DNA of 64,000 nt from an uncultured Chloroflexota bacterium (GCA_903914955.1 CAIWRB010000345.1:1-64000), one strand, 5' to 3'; positions 1 to 10,634 are shown, numbered from the stretch's first letter. Made by a program: numbers and translations. The notes: a model not told the origin generated them from the letters alone.

Positions 1-14
1 AAGGAGTTATTCAA

Positions 15-1214
15 ATGGCGAAGGTAAAATTTGACCGCAACAAACCGCATCTAAATGTGGGCACCATGGGACACATTGACCATGGCAAGACGACATTGAC
101 AGCGGCGATCACCAAAGTGGCCGGCTTCTCAGGTCAGGCTGACTTCCGCGCGTACGATCAAATTGACAATGCGCCGGAAGAAAAAGCGCGCGGCATCACG
201 ATCAACATCGCGCACGTGGAATATCAAACCGACAAGCGCCATTATGCGCATGTGGATATGCCCGGACATCGTGACTACATCAAGAACATGATCACTGGCG
301 CAGCGCAGGTGGACGGCGCGATTCTGGTAGTCGCAGCCCCCGATGGGCCGATGCCTCAGACGCGCGAACATGTTCTACTCGCACGTCAAGTGGAAGTGCC
401 ATCCATCGTCATCTTCTTGAACAAAGTAGACATGATGGATGATCCTGAATTGCTTGAATTGGTAGAACTCGAATTGCGAGAACTATTGAGCAGCTACGGA
501 TACCCAGGCGACACCATTCCGATCGTGCGCGGATCAGCGAAACAGGCATTGGAAAGCGCGAGCACAGACAAGAATTCACCCGAGTACGCTCCGATCCTGG
601 AGTTGCTGAGAGTAGTGGATGAATATATCCCCGAACCGAAACGTGAGACTGAAAGGCCGTTCATGATGTCGGTGGAAGATGTCTTCTCGATCAAGGGACG
701 CGGAACGGTTGTGACAGGTCGTATTGATCGCGGCGTCATCAAGATCGGCGAACCGATCGAAATCGTAGGACTGCGCGAGACCAAGAACTCAGTAGTGACC
801 GGTGTGGAAATGTTCCACAAATTATTGGATGAAGGTCGGGCAGGAGACAACGTCGGCTTGCTGCTGCGCGGAATTGAACGGGAAGATGTGGAGCGCGGCC
901 AGGTATTGGCCAAGCCGAAATCGATCACACCGCACAGGAAGTTTTTGGCGGAAGTGTATGTGTTGAAGAAGGAAGAAGGCGGACGCCACAAAGCGTTCTT
1001 TAGCGGCTATCGACCGCAGTTCTACATCCGCACGATGGATGTCACGGGTGACATCACCTTGCCGGAAGGCGTAGAGATGGTCATGCCCGGAGACAACGTC
1101 AACTTGACGGTTGAGTTAATTGTTCCTGTGGCACTTGAACAGGGTTCCAAGTTCGCCATTCGTGAGGGCGGTCTGACCGTCGGTGCGGGTGTCGTTACCA
1201 AGATCATTGAATAG
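15..1214 (+). CDS. tuf: Elongation factor Tu
   Basis: [16 protein letters not shown]-loop, [23 protein letters not shown] motifs; AAGGAG SD at the window start. Confidence 0.97.
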   Translation: MAKVKFDRNKPHLNVGTMGHIDHGKTTLTAAITKVAGFSGQADFRAYDQIDNAPEEKARGITINIAHVEYQTDKRHYAHVDMPGHRDYIKNMITGAAQVDGAILVVAAPDGPMPQTREHVLLARQVEVPSIVIFLNKVDMMDDPELLELVELELRELLSSYGYPGDTIPIVRGSAKQALESASTDKNSPEYAPILELLRVVDEYIPEPKRETERPFMMSVEDVFSIKGRGTVVTGRIDRGVIKIGEPIEIVGLRETKNSVVTGVEMFHKLLDEGRAGDNVGLLLRGIEREDVERGQVLAKPKSITPHRKFLAEVYVLKKEEGGRHKAFFSGYRPQFYIRTMDVTGDITLPEGVEMVMPGDNVNLTVELIVPVALEQGSKFAIREGGLTVGAGVVTKIIE

Positions 1215-1224
1215 GTGAGATATC

Positions 1225-1533
1225 ATGGCAAAACAAAAAATACGTATCCGCCTCAAGGCATATGATCATCGCGTTCTTGATCAATCCGCAAAACGCATCG
1301 TTGAAACCGCTGAACGTACTGGCGCCCATGTTGTTGGTCCCGTACCCTTGCCAAGCAAGATAGAACGCTTTACAATACGTCGCTCGGCATTTATTGACAA
1401 GGACTCTCATGAACACTTTGAGATTCGTACGCACAACCGATTGATTGACGTTTTGGATCCAGATTCAAAAACGATTGATATGTTGATGCGCTTGAATCTG
1501 CCCGCAGGTGTCGATATCGAGATCAAGATTTAA
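1225..1533 (+). CDS. rpsJ: 30S ribosomal protein S10
   Basis: [30 protein letters not shown]10 signature; synteny. Confidence 0.97.
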   Translation: MAKQKIRIRLKAYDHRVLDQSAKRIVETAERTGAHVVGPVPLPSKIERFTIRRSAFIDKDSHEHFEIRTHNRLIDVLDPDSKTIDMLMRLNLPAGVDIEIKI

Positions 1534-1543
1534 TTAGTAAATA

Positions 1544-1564
1544 AATCCGCAAAGTTTGCGGATT
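1544..1564 (+). repeat. Perfect inverted repeat / hairpin just after rpsJ
   Basis: aatccgcaaa-g-tttgcggatt, 10-bp arms; no U-tract follows. Confidence 0.7.
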
Positions 1565-1571
1565 ATTGAGA

Positions 1572-1640
1572 CAGCGCAAGAGTAGGTCTGTGTTGTAGAA
1601 CCGACACAACCGCTTCGCACCAGACTTTCTGACTGCGCTG
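1572..1640 (+). ncRNA. Candidate structured RNA (three nested stems) in the rpsJ-rplC spacer
   Basis: cagcgca(1572-1578)/tgcgctg(1634-1640); gtctg(1586-1590)/cagac(1621-1625); gttgt(1592-1596)/acaac(1606-1610), all nested. Confidence 0.5.
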
Positions 1641-1710
1641 CACGGAGATGATGCGGCCGTTTGCCCCGGCTGGCAGTCTCGTCAATATCTTCCTAAGGAG
1701 AAAATTGAGT

Positions 1711-2343
1711 ATGTTGAAAGGGCTAATTGGAAAGAAGATTGGCATGACCCAGATCTTCGATGAACAAGGTGTTGCCTATGCGGTAACACTCATCGAAGCT
1801 GGGCCATGTGTCGTTACCCAGGTTCGTATGCCGGAGAAAGAGGGATATTCTGCGGTGCAACTGGGCTTTGGCGAAGCGAATCCAAAGCGCCTCACTGGCG
1901 GTCAATTGGGTCACTTAAAGGCCAATGAGATTTCCCCTGTACGCTACTTGCGAGAATTTCGTGCCAAAGATCACGGATTAAAAGTTGGTGACAAAGTAAC
2001 CGTTGTCGATGCTTTTGCCGTTGGTGAGCGTGTGGATGTGATTGGTGTCAGCAAAGGCAAGGGCTTTGCCGGTGTTGTAAAACGCTATCACTTTCATGGT
2101 ATGAATGCCACCCACGGTACATCTGACCGCAATCGCGCACCCGGTTCTAGTGGATCGGGTACTACACCAGGTCGCGTCTATAAAGGACACCGAAACTCGG
2201 GCCACATGGGTGTAGATCGTGTTACTGCTCAGAACATCAAGATCGTCATGGTGGATGCAGAACGGAATCTACTTGCCATTAATGGCGCGGTTCCCGGTGG
2301 CAAGGGTAGTCTCGTCATGATCAAGGAAGCGCGCAAGCAATAG
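1711..2343 (+). CDS. rplC: 50S ribosomal protein L3
   Basis: MLKGLIGKKIGMTQIFDEQG; SD cctaaggag before ATG 1711 (the ORF track start at 1648 is too early). Confidence 0.96.
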   Translation: MLKGLIGKKIGMTQIFDEQGVAYAVTLIEAGPCVVTQVRMPEKEGYSAVQLGFGEANPKRLTGGQLGHLKANEISPVRYLREFRAKDHGLKVGDKVTVVDAFAVGERVDVIGVSKGKGFAGVVKRYHFHGMNATHGTSDRNRAPGSSGSGTTPGRVYKGHRNSGHMGVDRVTAQNIKIVMVDAERNLLAINGAVPGGKGSLVMIKEARKQ

Positions 2344-2371
2344 GCGCGCAGGAAACGGGAGCCAAATAACC

Positions 2372-3001
2372 ATGAAAGTAGATGTTCTTGATTTGAAGGG
2401 TCAGAAAGTCCGCGAGATAGAATTGCCCGCGCAGCTTTTTGAAGCCCCTATAAATATAGACCTGATGCATCAGGCATATACCCGACAAATGGCGAATGCT
2501 CGTCTTGGCACGCATCAGACGAAAGTTCGCTCAGAAGTCAGAGGCGGTGGTCGAAAGCCGTTTAAACAGAAGGGGACCGGCCGAGCCCGCCAAGGGTCAA
2601 CAAATGCTGCGCAGTGGGTTGGTGGTGGCCGTATCCATACACCACATCCGCGCAGTTACGAGCAGAGCATGCCTAAGAAAATGCGTCAAGCTGCCTTGCG
2701 ATCTGTATTGTCTGCAAAAGCAGCAGACGCAGGGATTATTGTCGTTGATGAGTTTGAAATCAAAGAAACCAAAACCCGCGTTATGGCTGAAATATTGAGC
2801 AATTTGGTTGGTACCTCCACCGCCTTAGTTTTGATGCCTGTCAAAGATCAAAATTATGATGATGTGATGCGCTCCACTGATAATATAGAAACCGCCAAAG
2901 TATTGCTAGCCAGCTATGTAAATATACGTGACGTACTCGTCTTTGACAAAGTCGTCATACCAGTTAAAACTATCGATGCGCTTGTAGCGCATCTCGGATA
3001 A
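2372..3001 (+). CDS. rplD: 50S ribosomal protein L4
   Basis: KVRSEVRGGGRKPFKQKGTGRARQGS L4 signature. Confidence 0.96.
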   Translation: MKVDVLDLKGQKVREIELPAQLFEAPINIDLMHQAYTRQMANARLGTHQTKVRSEVRGGGRKPFKQKGTGRARQGSTNAAQWVGGGRIHTPHPRSYEQSMPKKMRQAALRSVLSAKAADAGIIVVDEFEIKETKTRVMAEILSNLVGTSTALVLMPVKDQNYDDVMRSTDNIETAKVLLASYVNIRDVLVFDKVVIPVKTIDALVAHLG

Positions 3002-3011
3002 GGAGAGAGGC

Positions 3012-3317
3012 ATGATTAATTTATATAATGTCCTCGTCCGCCCATTGGTCACTGAGAAATCCAGTTATCAATCAGGCAAGTTGGGCCAATATTCTTTTGT
3101 TGTCGCTAACGAAGCGACCCGTACCATGGTGAAAGATGCAGTGGAAACCCTTTTCGATGTTACTGTGGCGCGTGTAAATATCCTCAATGCGCCCGCGAAA
3201 CGTAGTCGCCGCACCAAGAGTCGTCGGATGCTAGTGCGTCGTTCCGCGTTCAAAAAGGCCATTGTAACCCTAGCCGAGGGAAGCAAACCCCTCGAGATCT
3301 TTGAAGGGGTGCAATAA
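3012..3317 (+). CDS. rplW: 50S ribosomal protein L23
   Basis: [14 protein letters not shown]; synteny. Confidence 0.95.
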   Translation: MINLYNVLVRPLVTEKSSYQSGKLGQYSFVVANEATRTMVKDAVETLFDVTVARVNILNAPAKRSRRTKSRRMLVRRSAFKKAIVTLAEGSKPLEIFEGVQ

Positions 3318-4153
3318 TGGCAGTAAAGAAATATAAACCAGTAACGCCCGGTATGCGCGATATGACGGGGCATACTTTTGAAGAAATTACCAAGAGCACA
3401 CCTGAACGTTCTCTTTTGGTTAACAGACAGAGACACGGTGGTCGTAATGCTCAAGGTCGTATAACAGTTCGTCATCGCGGTGGCGGCGCTCGTCGCTTCA
3501 TCCGTATCGTAGATTTCAAACGCGATAAGCATGGCATTCCTGCCAAAGTAGCCGCAGTTGAATACGATCCAAACCGCACAGCGCGCCTCGCTCTTCTTTT
3601 CTACGTGGATGGCGAGAAACGCTACATCATTGCGCCGTTGGAATTAAAAGTTGGTGACACGATCGTATCAGGCCCCAACGCCGAAATTCGTCCTGGAAAT
3701 TCCCTCCCGATCAGCAATATTCCGATCGGAACTTTGATCCATAATATTGAGATCAAAGCAGGCAAAGGCGCCCAAATGGTCCGTACAGCAGGCGGCGCAG
3801 CTCAATTGCTCGCTAAAGAAGGTGACTTTGCCCAGATCCGCATGCCTTCCGGTGAAGTCCGCCTTATTCATCAGGTTTGCTATGCAACTATCGGTCAAAT
3901 TGGCAATCTTGACCATAGCAACGTCAAACTTGGAAAAGCTGGTCGCAAGCGCCACATGGGCATTCGCCCCACAGTTCGTGGTACTGCAATGAGCCCCCGC
4001 GACCACCCTCACGGTGGTGGTGAAGGTCGCCAGCCAATCGGTCTTTCTAGTCCCAAGAGCCCATGGGGTAAACCCACCCTCGGCAAAAAGACTCGCACCA
4101 ACAAGAAGACCGATCAGTACATCGTGCGCCGTCGCAACAAGACGAGCCGCTAA
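3317..4153 (+). CDS. rplB: 50S ribosomal protein L2
   Basis: [26 protein letters not shown] and HPHGGGEGR; start overlaps the rplW stop. Confidence 0.97.
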   Translation: MAVKKYKPVTPGMRDMTGHTFEEITKSTPERSLLVNRQRHGGRNAQGRITVRHRGGGARRFIRIVDFKRDKHGIPAKVAAVEYDPNRTARLALLFYVDGEKRYIIAPLELKVGDTIVSGPNAEIRPGNSLPISNIPIGTLIHNIEIKAGKGAQMVRTAGGAAQLLAKEGDFAQIRMPSGEVRLIHQVCYATIGQIGNLDHSNVKLGKAGRKRHMGIRPTVRGTAMSPRDHPHGGGEGRQPIGLSSPKSPWGKPTLGKKTRTNKKTDQYIVRRRNKTSR

Positions 4154-4175
4154 GAATTAGACGAGGTACTCATAT

Positions 4176-4460
4176 ATGTCAAGATCATTGAAAAAAGGCC
4201 CATTTATTGAGACTAAACTTCTCAAACGCATTGAGGCCATGAATCAGAAAAACGAAAAGAAAGTCATCCGCACCTGGAGTCGCGCCTCTGTGATTTTCCC
4301 GCAGATGGTAGGCCACACCATAGCAGTTCATGATGGACGCCGCCACGTACCGATCTACATAACCGAAAACATGGTCGGTCATCGTTTGGGTGAATTTGCC
4401 CCGACGCGCACATTCCGCGGTCATCAGACTAGCGAGAAAGCCGCCGCCACGGCAGCGTAA
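4176..4460 (+). CDS. rpsS: 30S ribosomal protein S19
   Basis: [19 protein letters not shown]. Confidence 0.97.
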   Translation: MSRSLKKGPFIETKLLKRIEAMNQKNEKKVIRTWSRASVIFPQMVGHTIAVHDGRRHVPIYITENMVGHRLGEFAPTRTFRGHQTSEKAAATAA

Positions 4461-4472
4461 GGAGAGTGAGAC

Positions 4473-4814
4473 ATGAGTGATATTCACGCAAAAATAAGCC
4501 ATCTTTCCCTCTCTGCACAAAAAGTCCGCATCGTGATCGACATGGTGCGCGGCAAGAGCGCGAATGAAGCATTGGAAATCCTGCGCTTTGTGAATAAACG
4601 CGCCGCATTACCCGTGCAAAAATTGGTCGCCTCGGCCGTGGCAAATGCCGAAGAAAACTTCGGCGTCAGCCGTGACGACTTATTCGTCGCAAAAATCACA
4701 GCAGACGAGGCCCCTACCCGCAAATGGAGACGCTTCGGCGCTCGCGGCCGTTTCAAACCGATATTGCGCCGCAGTTCACATGTAACCGTTGTGTTGCGCG
4801 AGCGTGGAGCTTAA
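4473..4814 (+). CDS. rplV: 50S ribosomal protein L22
   Basis: LSAQKVRIVIDMVRGKSANEALEIL. Confidence 0.95.
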   Translation: MSDIHAKISHLSLSAQKVRIVIDMVRGKSANEALEILRFVNKRAALPVQKLVASAVANAEENFGVSRDDLFVAKITADEAPTRKWRRFGARGRFKPILRRSSHVTVVLRERGA

Positions 4815-4824
4815 GGAGAATTTT

Positions 4825-5574
4825 ATGGGTCGTAAAGTACATCCTATTGGTTTTCGTTTGGGAATCAATCAACCGTGGGGCGGTCGGTGGTTCGCTGAAG
4901 GGAGCGCCTATCGTCAGCAATTACATCAGGATTTCGCCATTCGCAATTTGTTAATTGGCAAATTCTCAAAAGGCGGAGCCGCTGCCAATCAGAAAGTCCG
5001 TGAACTTCGCAAACAAATGCCGGATACCGTCAGAGATGGCAAAGCAGGCATCTCCCGCATTGATGTGGAGCGCACTCCAGGCAAAGTTCGGATTTCTATT
5101 CACACTGCCAAACCCGGCATTTTGATCGGTCGCAAAGGCGAAGGCGTGAAGAAAATCCGTCAGGCGCTGGAAGCATTGGTTGGCAAGAAGATCGAATTGG
5201 ATATCAAAGAGATCACCTCGCCCGATACTGACGCAATGTTGGTCGCCAAAAATATTGCAGATCAACTCGAACGCCGTATTGCATACCGCCGCGCAATGAA
5301 ACGCGCTATTCAACAAGCCATAAAGCAGGGCGCTCAGGGAATCAAGATCCTATGCGGCGGACGCTTAGGCGGCGCAGAAATGTCCCGTGATGTTTGGTTG
5401 CGCGAAGGCCGCGTGCCTTTGCAAACCTTGCGCGCAAATCTTGATTTTGCCACAACTGAAGCAGCCACCACCTATGGTCAGATTGGTATCAAAGTCTGGA
5501 TCTATAAAGGTGAAGTTCAGCCTGATGTTGAAGAAAAAGTCGAAGCGACAGAAGGCGTGTACGTCAGCGAGTAA
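4825..5574 (+). CDS. rpsC: 30S ribosomal protein S3
   Basis: MGRKVHPIGFRLGINQPW; SD aaggag before ATG 4825 (trimmed from the ORF start at 4789). Confidence 0.96.
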   Translation: MGRKVHPIGFRLGINQPWGGRWFAEGSAYRQQLHQDFAIRNLLIGKFSKGGAAANQKVRELRKQMPDTVRDGKAGISRIDVERTPGKVRISIHTAKPGILIGRKGEGVKKIRQALEALVGKKIELDIKEITSPDTDAMLVAKNIADQLERRIAYRRAMKRAIQQAIKQGAQGIKILCGGRLGGAEMSRDVWLREGRVPLQTLRANLDFATTEAATTYGQIGIKVWIYKGEVQPDVEEKVEATEGVYVSE

Positions 5575-5606
5575 TCGTTGACGTCGCCTGAGATGAGGTT
5601 TTAGAT

Positions 5607-6026
5607 ATGTTAATGCCCAAACGTGTAAAGTGGCGCAAGCAGATGCGCGGTCGCATGACAGGAAAAGCTCTCCGCGGTGCGGAAGTTTCCTTCGGCGAAT
5701 ATGGTCTGCAGGCGTTGGAACCGGGCTGGATCACAGCCCGTCAAATTGAAGCGGCTCGCCGCACCATCGTCCGTGGAATGAAGCGTCGCGGTAAGATCTG
5801 GATCCGTATTTTTCCAGCCAAGCCGTTCACCCACAAACCGCCGGAAACCCGCATGGGTTCTGGTAAAGGTAACGTGGAATATTACGTTGCTCCAGTCAAG
5901 CCAGGTCGTGTCATGTTCGAAGTGAGCGGTTTGTCTGCAGAAATAGCAATTGCCGCTTTGAAGAGCGCTCAGTACAAGTTCTCCATCAAGACAAAAGTTG
6001 TTGGTCGCTTTGCAGGAGGAGAATAA
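5607..6026 (+). CDS. rplP: 50S ribosomal protein L16
   Basis: [45 protein letters not shown]. Confidence 0.97.
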   Translation: MLMPKRVKWRKQMRGRMTGKALRGAEVSFGEYGLQALEPGWITARQIEAARRTIVRGMKRRGKIWIRIFPAKPFTHKPPETRMGSGKGNVEYYVAPVKPGRVMFEVSGLSAEIAIAALKSAQYKFSIKTKVVGRFAGGE

Positions 6027-6028
6027 GA

Positions 6029-6244
6029 ATGAAGGCTATGAAAGTGGAAGAAATCCGCAAACTTGCGGCGGAAGAAATTCGAACAAAGATTGCCGATTCA
6101 CGCGAAGAGATGATGAAGTTGCGCTTTCAGCAGGTGACCGGTCAGCTGACTGACTCGAGCCGTCTGACTTACTTGCGTCGTGACATCGCTCGCATGGAAA
6201 CGATCTTGCGCGAGACCGAACGCGCCGCTGTGGAAGGTGCATAA
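6029..6244 (+). CDS. rpmC: 50S ribosomal protein L29
   Basis: EIRKLAAEEIRTKIADSREEMMKLRFQQVTGQL. Confidence 0.94.
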   Translation: MKAMKVEEIRKLAAEEIRTKIADSREEMMKLRFQQVTGQLTDSSRLTYLRRDIARMETILRETERAAVEGA

Positions 6245-6516
6245 TGAATAATCGTCGTCGTATGACTGGTGTCGTCACCAGCAATAAAATGACCAAAACC
6301 GTCGTAGTGGAGATCACTCGCAAGTATCGACACCCTCTTTACCAAAAAGTGGTGTACTCGAGTTCGCGTGTGAAGGCTCATGATGAGATTGGCTGCCAGA
6401 TCGGTGATGAGGTCCAGATCGTTGAGACCCGCCCGTTGTCACGTGATAAGCGCTGGGCAGTGGAAGCTGTTGTCAAACGCGAGTCCCGTACCGCTGATCA
6501 AGGCGTAGGAGAATAA
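6244..6516 (+). CDS. rpsQ: 30S ribosomal protein S17
   Basis: RRRMTGVVTSNKMTKTVVVEI, ETRPLSRDKRW. Confidence 0.95.
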   Translation: MNNRRRMTGVVTSNKMTKTVVVEITRKYRHPLYQKVVYSSSRVKAHDEIGCQIGDEVQIVETRPLSRDKRWAVEAVVKRESRTADQGVGE

Positions 6517-6519
6517 ACT

Positions 6520-6891
6520 ATGCTTCAGCATGAGTCTCGATTGAAAGTTGCTGATAATACAGGCGCACGCGAATTACTCGTCATTCATGTTTTGGGTGGT
6601 TCGAGACGCAAGTATGGATCAATTGGCGATGTAGTGGTTGCAACTGTGAAAGCCGCCGCGCCGCAAGGTTCTGTAAAGAAAAGCGAAGTTGTAAAGGCCG
6701 TCATTGTACGTTGCACTAAAGAATGGCGCCGCGAAGATGGCTCATACATTCGCTTTGATGATAATGCCGCGGTCATTTTGGATGCCGATGGCGAAAACCC
6801 GAGAGGCACACGTATCTTTGGACCAGTAGCTCGCGAACTACGAGATATGGGCTACATGAAGATCGTGTCGCTGGCCCCGGAAGTACTGTAG
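6520..6891 (+). CDS. rplN: 50S ribosomal protein L14
   Basis: [32 protein letters not shown]. Confidence 0.97.
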   Translation: MLQHESRLKVADNTGARELLVIHVLGGSRRKYGSIGDVVVATVKAAAPQGSVKKSEVVKAVIVRCTKEWRREDGSYIRFDDNAAVILDADGENPRGTRIFGPVARELRDMGYMKIVSLAPEVL

Positions 6892-6900
6892 GAGCGAAGT

Positions 6901-7233
6901 ATGAAAGTTAAGATTCGAAAAGGCGATACAGTAGAAGTAATTAGTGGACGCCTAGAAGACAAAGGCAAACGCGGCGAAGTTATAAATGTCATCCATGATG
7001 ACCGTCGCATAGTTGTGCAAGGTGTCAATATTCGCACCAAGCACCAAAAACAGGTTCAGACCGGTGCAAACCGTCAGATGAACCCAGGCCGAATCCAGCT
7101 TGAAGCGACAGTTGACATCTCGAATGTGATGCTCGTCTGTCCCAAATGCAGTGAAACCACCCGCGTCAGCGTTCAACGTGATGAAACAGGTGCCCACCGC
7201 GTTTGCAAGAACTGTGAGGCCACGATTGACTAG
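6901..7233 (+). CDS. rplX: 50S ribosomal protein L24
   Basis: KIRKGDTVEVISGRLEDKGKRGEV (KOW). Confidence 0.95.
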   Translation: MKVKIRKGDTVEVISGRLEDKGKRGEVINVIHDDRRIVVQGVNIRTKHQKQVQTGANRQMNPGRIQLEATVDISNVMLVCPKCSETTRVSVQRDETGAHRVCKNCEATID

Positions 7234-7236
7234 GCC

Positions 7237-7803
7237 GTGGAGCGAATAAAGATGAACAGAATGCAAGAACTCTATACTAATGAAGTAGCCCCTTCCTTGT
7301 TCAAGTCGTTCGGTTTCAAGAACGTTATGCAGGTACCGCGTATCGAAAAGGTTGTTGTAAATATCGGCCTGGGCGAAGCGATGGATAACCCCAAAGCGCT
7401 TGATGCCGCTACAGCAGACTTGACAACGATCACAACTCAGAAGCCCGTGCAGACCAAGGCGCGCAAAAGTATTGCGAATTTCAAATTGCGCGAAGGGCGT
7501 CTCATCGGCGCGAAGGTCACTCTTCGTGGTCCCCGTATGTGGGCCTTCCTTGACCGCCTCGTGAACATAGCCCTGCCACGCGTACGTGATTTTCGCGGTA
7601 TTTCCGCCAATGCATTTGATGGTCGTGGAAATTACACGCTTGGCCTCAAGGATCAGTTGGTTTTCCCCGAGATCGAGTATGACAAAATTGACAAACTGCG
7701 CGGCATGGAAGTCACCATTGTGACTTCAGCCGATAACGATGATCAGGCGCGCGCATTATTACAATTGCTCGGAATGCCGTTCAGTAGCAAGAAGGATGCT
7801 TAA
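7237..7803 (+). CDS. rplE: 50S ribosomal protein L5 (start GTG 7237, or ATG 7252)
   Basis: [35 protein letters not shown]. Confidence 0.95.
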   Translation: MERIKMNRMQELYTNEVAPSLFKSFGFKNVMQVPRIEKVVVNIGLGEAMDNPKALDAATADLTTITTQKPVQTKARKSIANFKLREGRLIGAKVTLRGPRMWAFLDRLVNIALPRVRDFRGISANAFDGRGNYTLGLKDQLVFPEIEYDKIDKLRGMEVTIVTSADNDDQARALLQLLGMPFSSKKDA

Positions 7804-7806
7804 CCT

Positions 7807-7989
7807 ATGGCAAAAAAATGTATGCAATATCGAGAACTGCGCCGCAAATACGCCGTGCAGGTACGGAATCGCTGTCAGCGTTGTGGACGCCCACGCGGTT
7901 TTATTCGTCGCTTCGGCTTATGCCGTATTTGCTTCCGTGAATTAGCATTGACGGGCAAAATCCCTGGCGTCATAAAGGCGTCCTGGTAA
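7807..7989 (+). CDS. rpsN: 30S ribosomal protein S14, type Z (zinc-binding)
   Basis: 60 aa, [25 protein letters not shown] with two CxxC. Confidence 0.95.
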   Translation: MAKKCMQYRELRRKYAVQVRNRCQRCGRPRGFIRRFGLCRICFRELALTGKIPGVIKASW

Positions 7990-8007
7990 CCCAGGAGGAG
8001 GTAAATT

Positions 8008-8421
8008 ATGTCATTTACTGATCCGATCGCTGATATGTTGACTCGCATTCGCAACGCTGTGCTCGCAGGCCATGCTCAGGTTGCAATGCCCAACTCAAAG
8101 ATTAAAGTAGAGATCGCCAAAATCCTAAAAGATGAAGGCTTTCTCGAAGGCTACGAAGTGGTGGATGGTGAGCTCGAAGTGCAGAAGGTCTTGCGCGTAA
8201 AGCTCAAATATGTTGGCGAACGTCGCCAACGACGCGCAGTGCTTTCCGGTTTGGAACGTGTAAGCAAACCAGGCCGTCGCATCTACACAAAGAAAACAGA
8301 CATTCCATGGGTGCTCTCAGGTATTGGTGTTGCCATTATCTCCACCCCCAAGGGTGTCATGACCGGCGTACGCGCTCGACAGTTGGGCGTGGGCGGCGAG
8401 ATCATCTGCAAAGTCTGGTAG
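8008..8421 (+). CDS. rpsH: 30S ribosomal protein S8
   Basis: DPIADMLTRIRNA; C-terminal GGEIICKVW. Confidence 0.97.
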   Translation: MSFTDPIADMLTRIRNAVLAGHAQVAMPNSKIKVEIAKILKDEGFLEGYEVVDGELEVQKVLRVKLKYVGERRQRRAVLSGLERVSKPGRRIYTKKTDIPWVLSGIGVAIISTPKGVMTGVRARQLGVGGEIICKVW

Positions 8422-8431
8422 GAGGTTTACT

Positions 8432-8980
8432 GTGTCTAGAATTGGTCGCTTGCCAGTAGATATTCCTAATGGCGTGCAGGTAAGCGTGGATGGTTTCGAT
8501 GTCCGCGTCAAAGGCCCGAAGGGTGAATTAAATCGATCGTTTTCCCGCTTGATTGGTATCAAGATGGAGAACAATCAATTAAACATTACCCGTAACTCGG
8601 AAGAACCCGCGGAACGCGCTTTGCATGGCACCACGCGTGCTGTGCTTGCGAATATGATCCACGGCGTAAGCAAAGGTTTTGAAGTGATCCTTGAAGTGGA
8701 AGGCGTGGGCTACCGCGCTGAAATGGATGGGAAAAACCTTGCCCTATTTGTTGGTTACTCACACCCGGTCAAGATGGAACCACCGTCGGGTGTCTCATTT
8801 GAAACAGATGCGAAGACCCGCTCGATCAAGGTTTTGGGCTTCGACAAGGAACTGGTCGGCCAGATCGCCGCGAATGTCCGCAAGGTACGTCCACCTGAAC
8901 CATACCATGGTAAGGGTATACGATATCGAGGTGAACGTATTCGTCGCAAAGCTGGCAAGGCCGGAAAAGGAGCCAAGTAG
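8432..8980 (+). CDS. rplF: 50S ribosomal protein L6 (GTG start)
   Basis: MSRIGRLPVDIPNGVQV; PEPYHGKGIRYRGE. Confidence 0.96.
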   Translation: MSRIGRLPVDIPNGVQVSVDGFDVRVKGPKGELNRSFSRLIGIKMENNQLNITRNSEEPAERALHGTTRAVLANMIHGVSKGFEVILEVEGVGYRAEMDGKNLALFVGYSHPVKMEPPSGVSFETDAKTRSIKVLGFDKELVGQIAANVRKVRPPEPYHGKGIRYRGERIRRKAGKAGKGAK

Positions 8981-8983
8981 GCT

Positions 8984-9349
8984 ATGGCTAAGAAAACTCG
9001 CTCTATTGCTCGTGAACGTCGCCACATCCGTGTACGCAAACACGTGTCTGGTACTACCGCCCGTCCGCGCTTGAACGTGTTCAAGAGTTTGACTGGCATC
9101 TACGCTCAGATCGTTGATGATACGGAAGGAAACACCCTTATCTCAGCTTCCACAATTGATAAAGAATTGCGAGAGCAGATGAAGGGTCTCAAGAAGATCG
9201 AACAGGCAAAAGCCATTGGAAAGGCAGTCGCAGAGCGTGCCAAATCCAAAGGGATCTCAACCGTTGTGTTTGATCGTGGCGGCTTCCGTTATGTCGGGCG
9301 CGTCAAGGCTTTGGCTGATGGCGCACGCGAAGGCGGTTTGCAATTCTAG
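8984..9349 (+). CDS. rplR: 50S ribosomal protein L18
   Basis: [43 protein letters not shown]. Confidence 0.95.
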   Translation: MAKKTRSIARERRHIRVRKHVSGTTARPRLNVFKSLTGIYAQIVDDTEGNTLISASTIDKELREQMKGLKKIEQAKAIGKAVAERAKSKGISTVVFDRGGFRYVGRVKALADGAREGGLQF

Positions 9350-9359
9350 AAGTTGTATT

Positions 9360-9397
9360 AACGGCAATACCCCTTTGGGTAAGTCGTTATTGCGTTA
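9360..9397 (+). promoter_or_regulatory. Hairpin in the rplR-rpsE spacer
   Basis: taccc-cttt-gggta (9368-9381) flanked by aacggcaa ... ttgcgtt. Confidence 0.4.
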
Positions 9398-9409
9398 CTG
9401 GAGAAAGAT

Positions 9410-9958
9410 ATGGCAGAAAAGAAATTTGAAAAACAACAGCAATTTGAGGTTCAAGACGGTTTCGAAGAGCGTGTGATCGAGATTGCCCGCGTTTCAAAAG
9501 TCGTCAAAGGTGGGCGCCGCTTCAGGTTCCGCGTGACCGTTGTCGTAGGTGATAAGAACGGCACGATCGGCATGGGCGTCGGGAAGGCAAATGCCGTCCC
9601 TGATGCGATGCGCAAAGCCTCCGAGCGAGCCCGCAAAGACTTACGCTTGGTTAATCTTTCCACTACCACCATCCCGCATGAATCATTGGGTAAAGTGGCT
9701 GGTGCAAGAGTCTTCCTCAAGCCCGCATCAGCTGGTACCGGTGTTATCGCGGCAGGTGGCGTGCGCGCAGTATTGGAACTTGCTGGTATTCGTGACATTC
9801 TCACCAAATCCATGGGTAGCGCAAATGTTCTGAACGTGGTTATGGCAACCTTTGGCGCTCTAGATGGCCTACGCTCACCGGTAGTTGAAGCGGCTCGCCG
9901 CGGCAAACGCGTGGAAGAGTTGATGCCATTCTGGGAACGGAGGAAGCAACATGCCTAA
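9410..9958 (+). CDS. rpsE: 30S ribosomal protein S5
   Basis: IARVSKVVKGGRRFRFRVTVVVGDKNGTIGMGVGKA. Confidence 0.97.
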   Translation: MAEKKFEKQQQFEVQDGFEERVIEIARVSKVVKGGRRFRFRVTVVVGDKNGTIGMGVGKANAVPDAMRKASERARKDLRLVNLSTTTIPHESLGKVAGARVFLKPASAGTGVIAAGGVRAVLELAGIRDILTKSMGSANVLNVVMATFGALDGLRSPVVEAARRGKRVEELMPFWERRKQHA

Positions 9959-10148
9959 GCTTGAAACTTCAGAAAAGACAATACGCATCACCTGGGTAAA
10001 AAGCGACATTGGTTTTCCCAAGGATCAAAAAGCTACCGTCAAGGCGCTTGGTTTGCGTCGATTACATCAAACTATTGAGCACAAGGATACCCCCGCCTTA
10101 CGCGGAATGGTAAACAAGATCATCCATTTGCTCAAGATCGAAGAGTAG
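9951..10148 (+). CDS. rpmD: 50S ribosomal protein L30
   Basis: IRITWVKSDIGFPKDQKATVKALGLRRL. Confidence 0.93.
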   Translation: MPKLETSEKTIRITWVKSDIGFPKDQKATVKALGLRRLHQTIEHKDTPALRGMVNKIIHLLKIEE

Positions 10149-10156
10149 GTTTAATT

Positions 10157-10612
10157 ATGAAACTTCACGATCTCGTACCCAATGTTGGGTCAAAAAAGAA
10201 TAGAAAACGCGTAGGGCGTGGTATCTCGGCGGGGCAGGGTAAAACCGCCGGTCGTGGTACAAAAGGTGCAGGTGCGCGTTCTGGCGAGGGCGGTCACGCC
10301 TACCGTCAGGGTGGTAACCTACCGTTCTTCCGTCGTTTGCCATTTATGCGGGGCGAAGGATTCACTCCGCCGAATCAGGTCTTCTATAACGAAGTAAACC
10401 TCGACCAACTCTCGCAGGCTTTCAAAGCCGATGCGGATGTAACCCCGGAAGCCCTCAATGATGCTCATCTATTACGTGACACGCGCAACCCGACAGTTGT
10501 CCTTGGCCGTGGTGAGATGACCGTCGCCCTCAAAGTACGTGTCCATCGCGTCAGCGCGGGTGCCAAGGCTAAAATTGAAAAAGCCGGCGGCACGGTTGAA
10601 TTGATCGCCTAA
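10157..10612 (+). CDS. rplO: 50S ribosomal protein L15
   Basis: KRVGRGISAGQGKTAGRGTKGAGARSG. Confidence 0.96.
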   Translation: MKLHDLVPNVGSKKNRKRVGRGISAGQGKTAGRGTKGAGARSGEGGHAYRQGGNLPFFRRLPFMRGEGFTPPNQVFYNEVNLDQLSQAFKADADVTPEALNDAHLLRDTRNPTVVLGRGEMTVALKVRVHRVSAGAKAKIEKAGGTVELIA

Positions 10613-10634
10613 CCCTTATTAAAGGATAAATTGC

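Noticed and set aside
494-991. Long minus-strand ORF (165 aa) opposite tuf
   Set aside because: Shadow ORF of a highly conserved gene, no recognisable motifs, no SD; the same applies to most antisense ORFs in the ribosomal cluster and opposite rpoA/rpsE.
2496-2798. Overlapping + strand ORF inside rplD
   Set aside because: Out-of-frame reading of L4 codons; no independent support.
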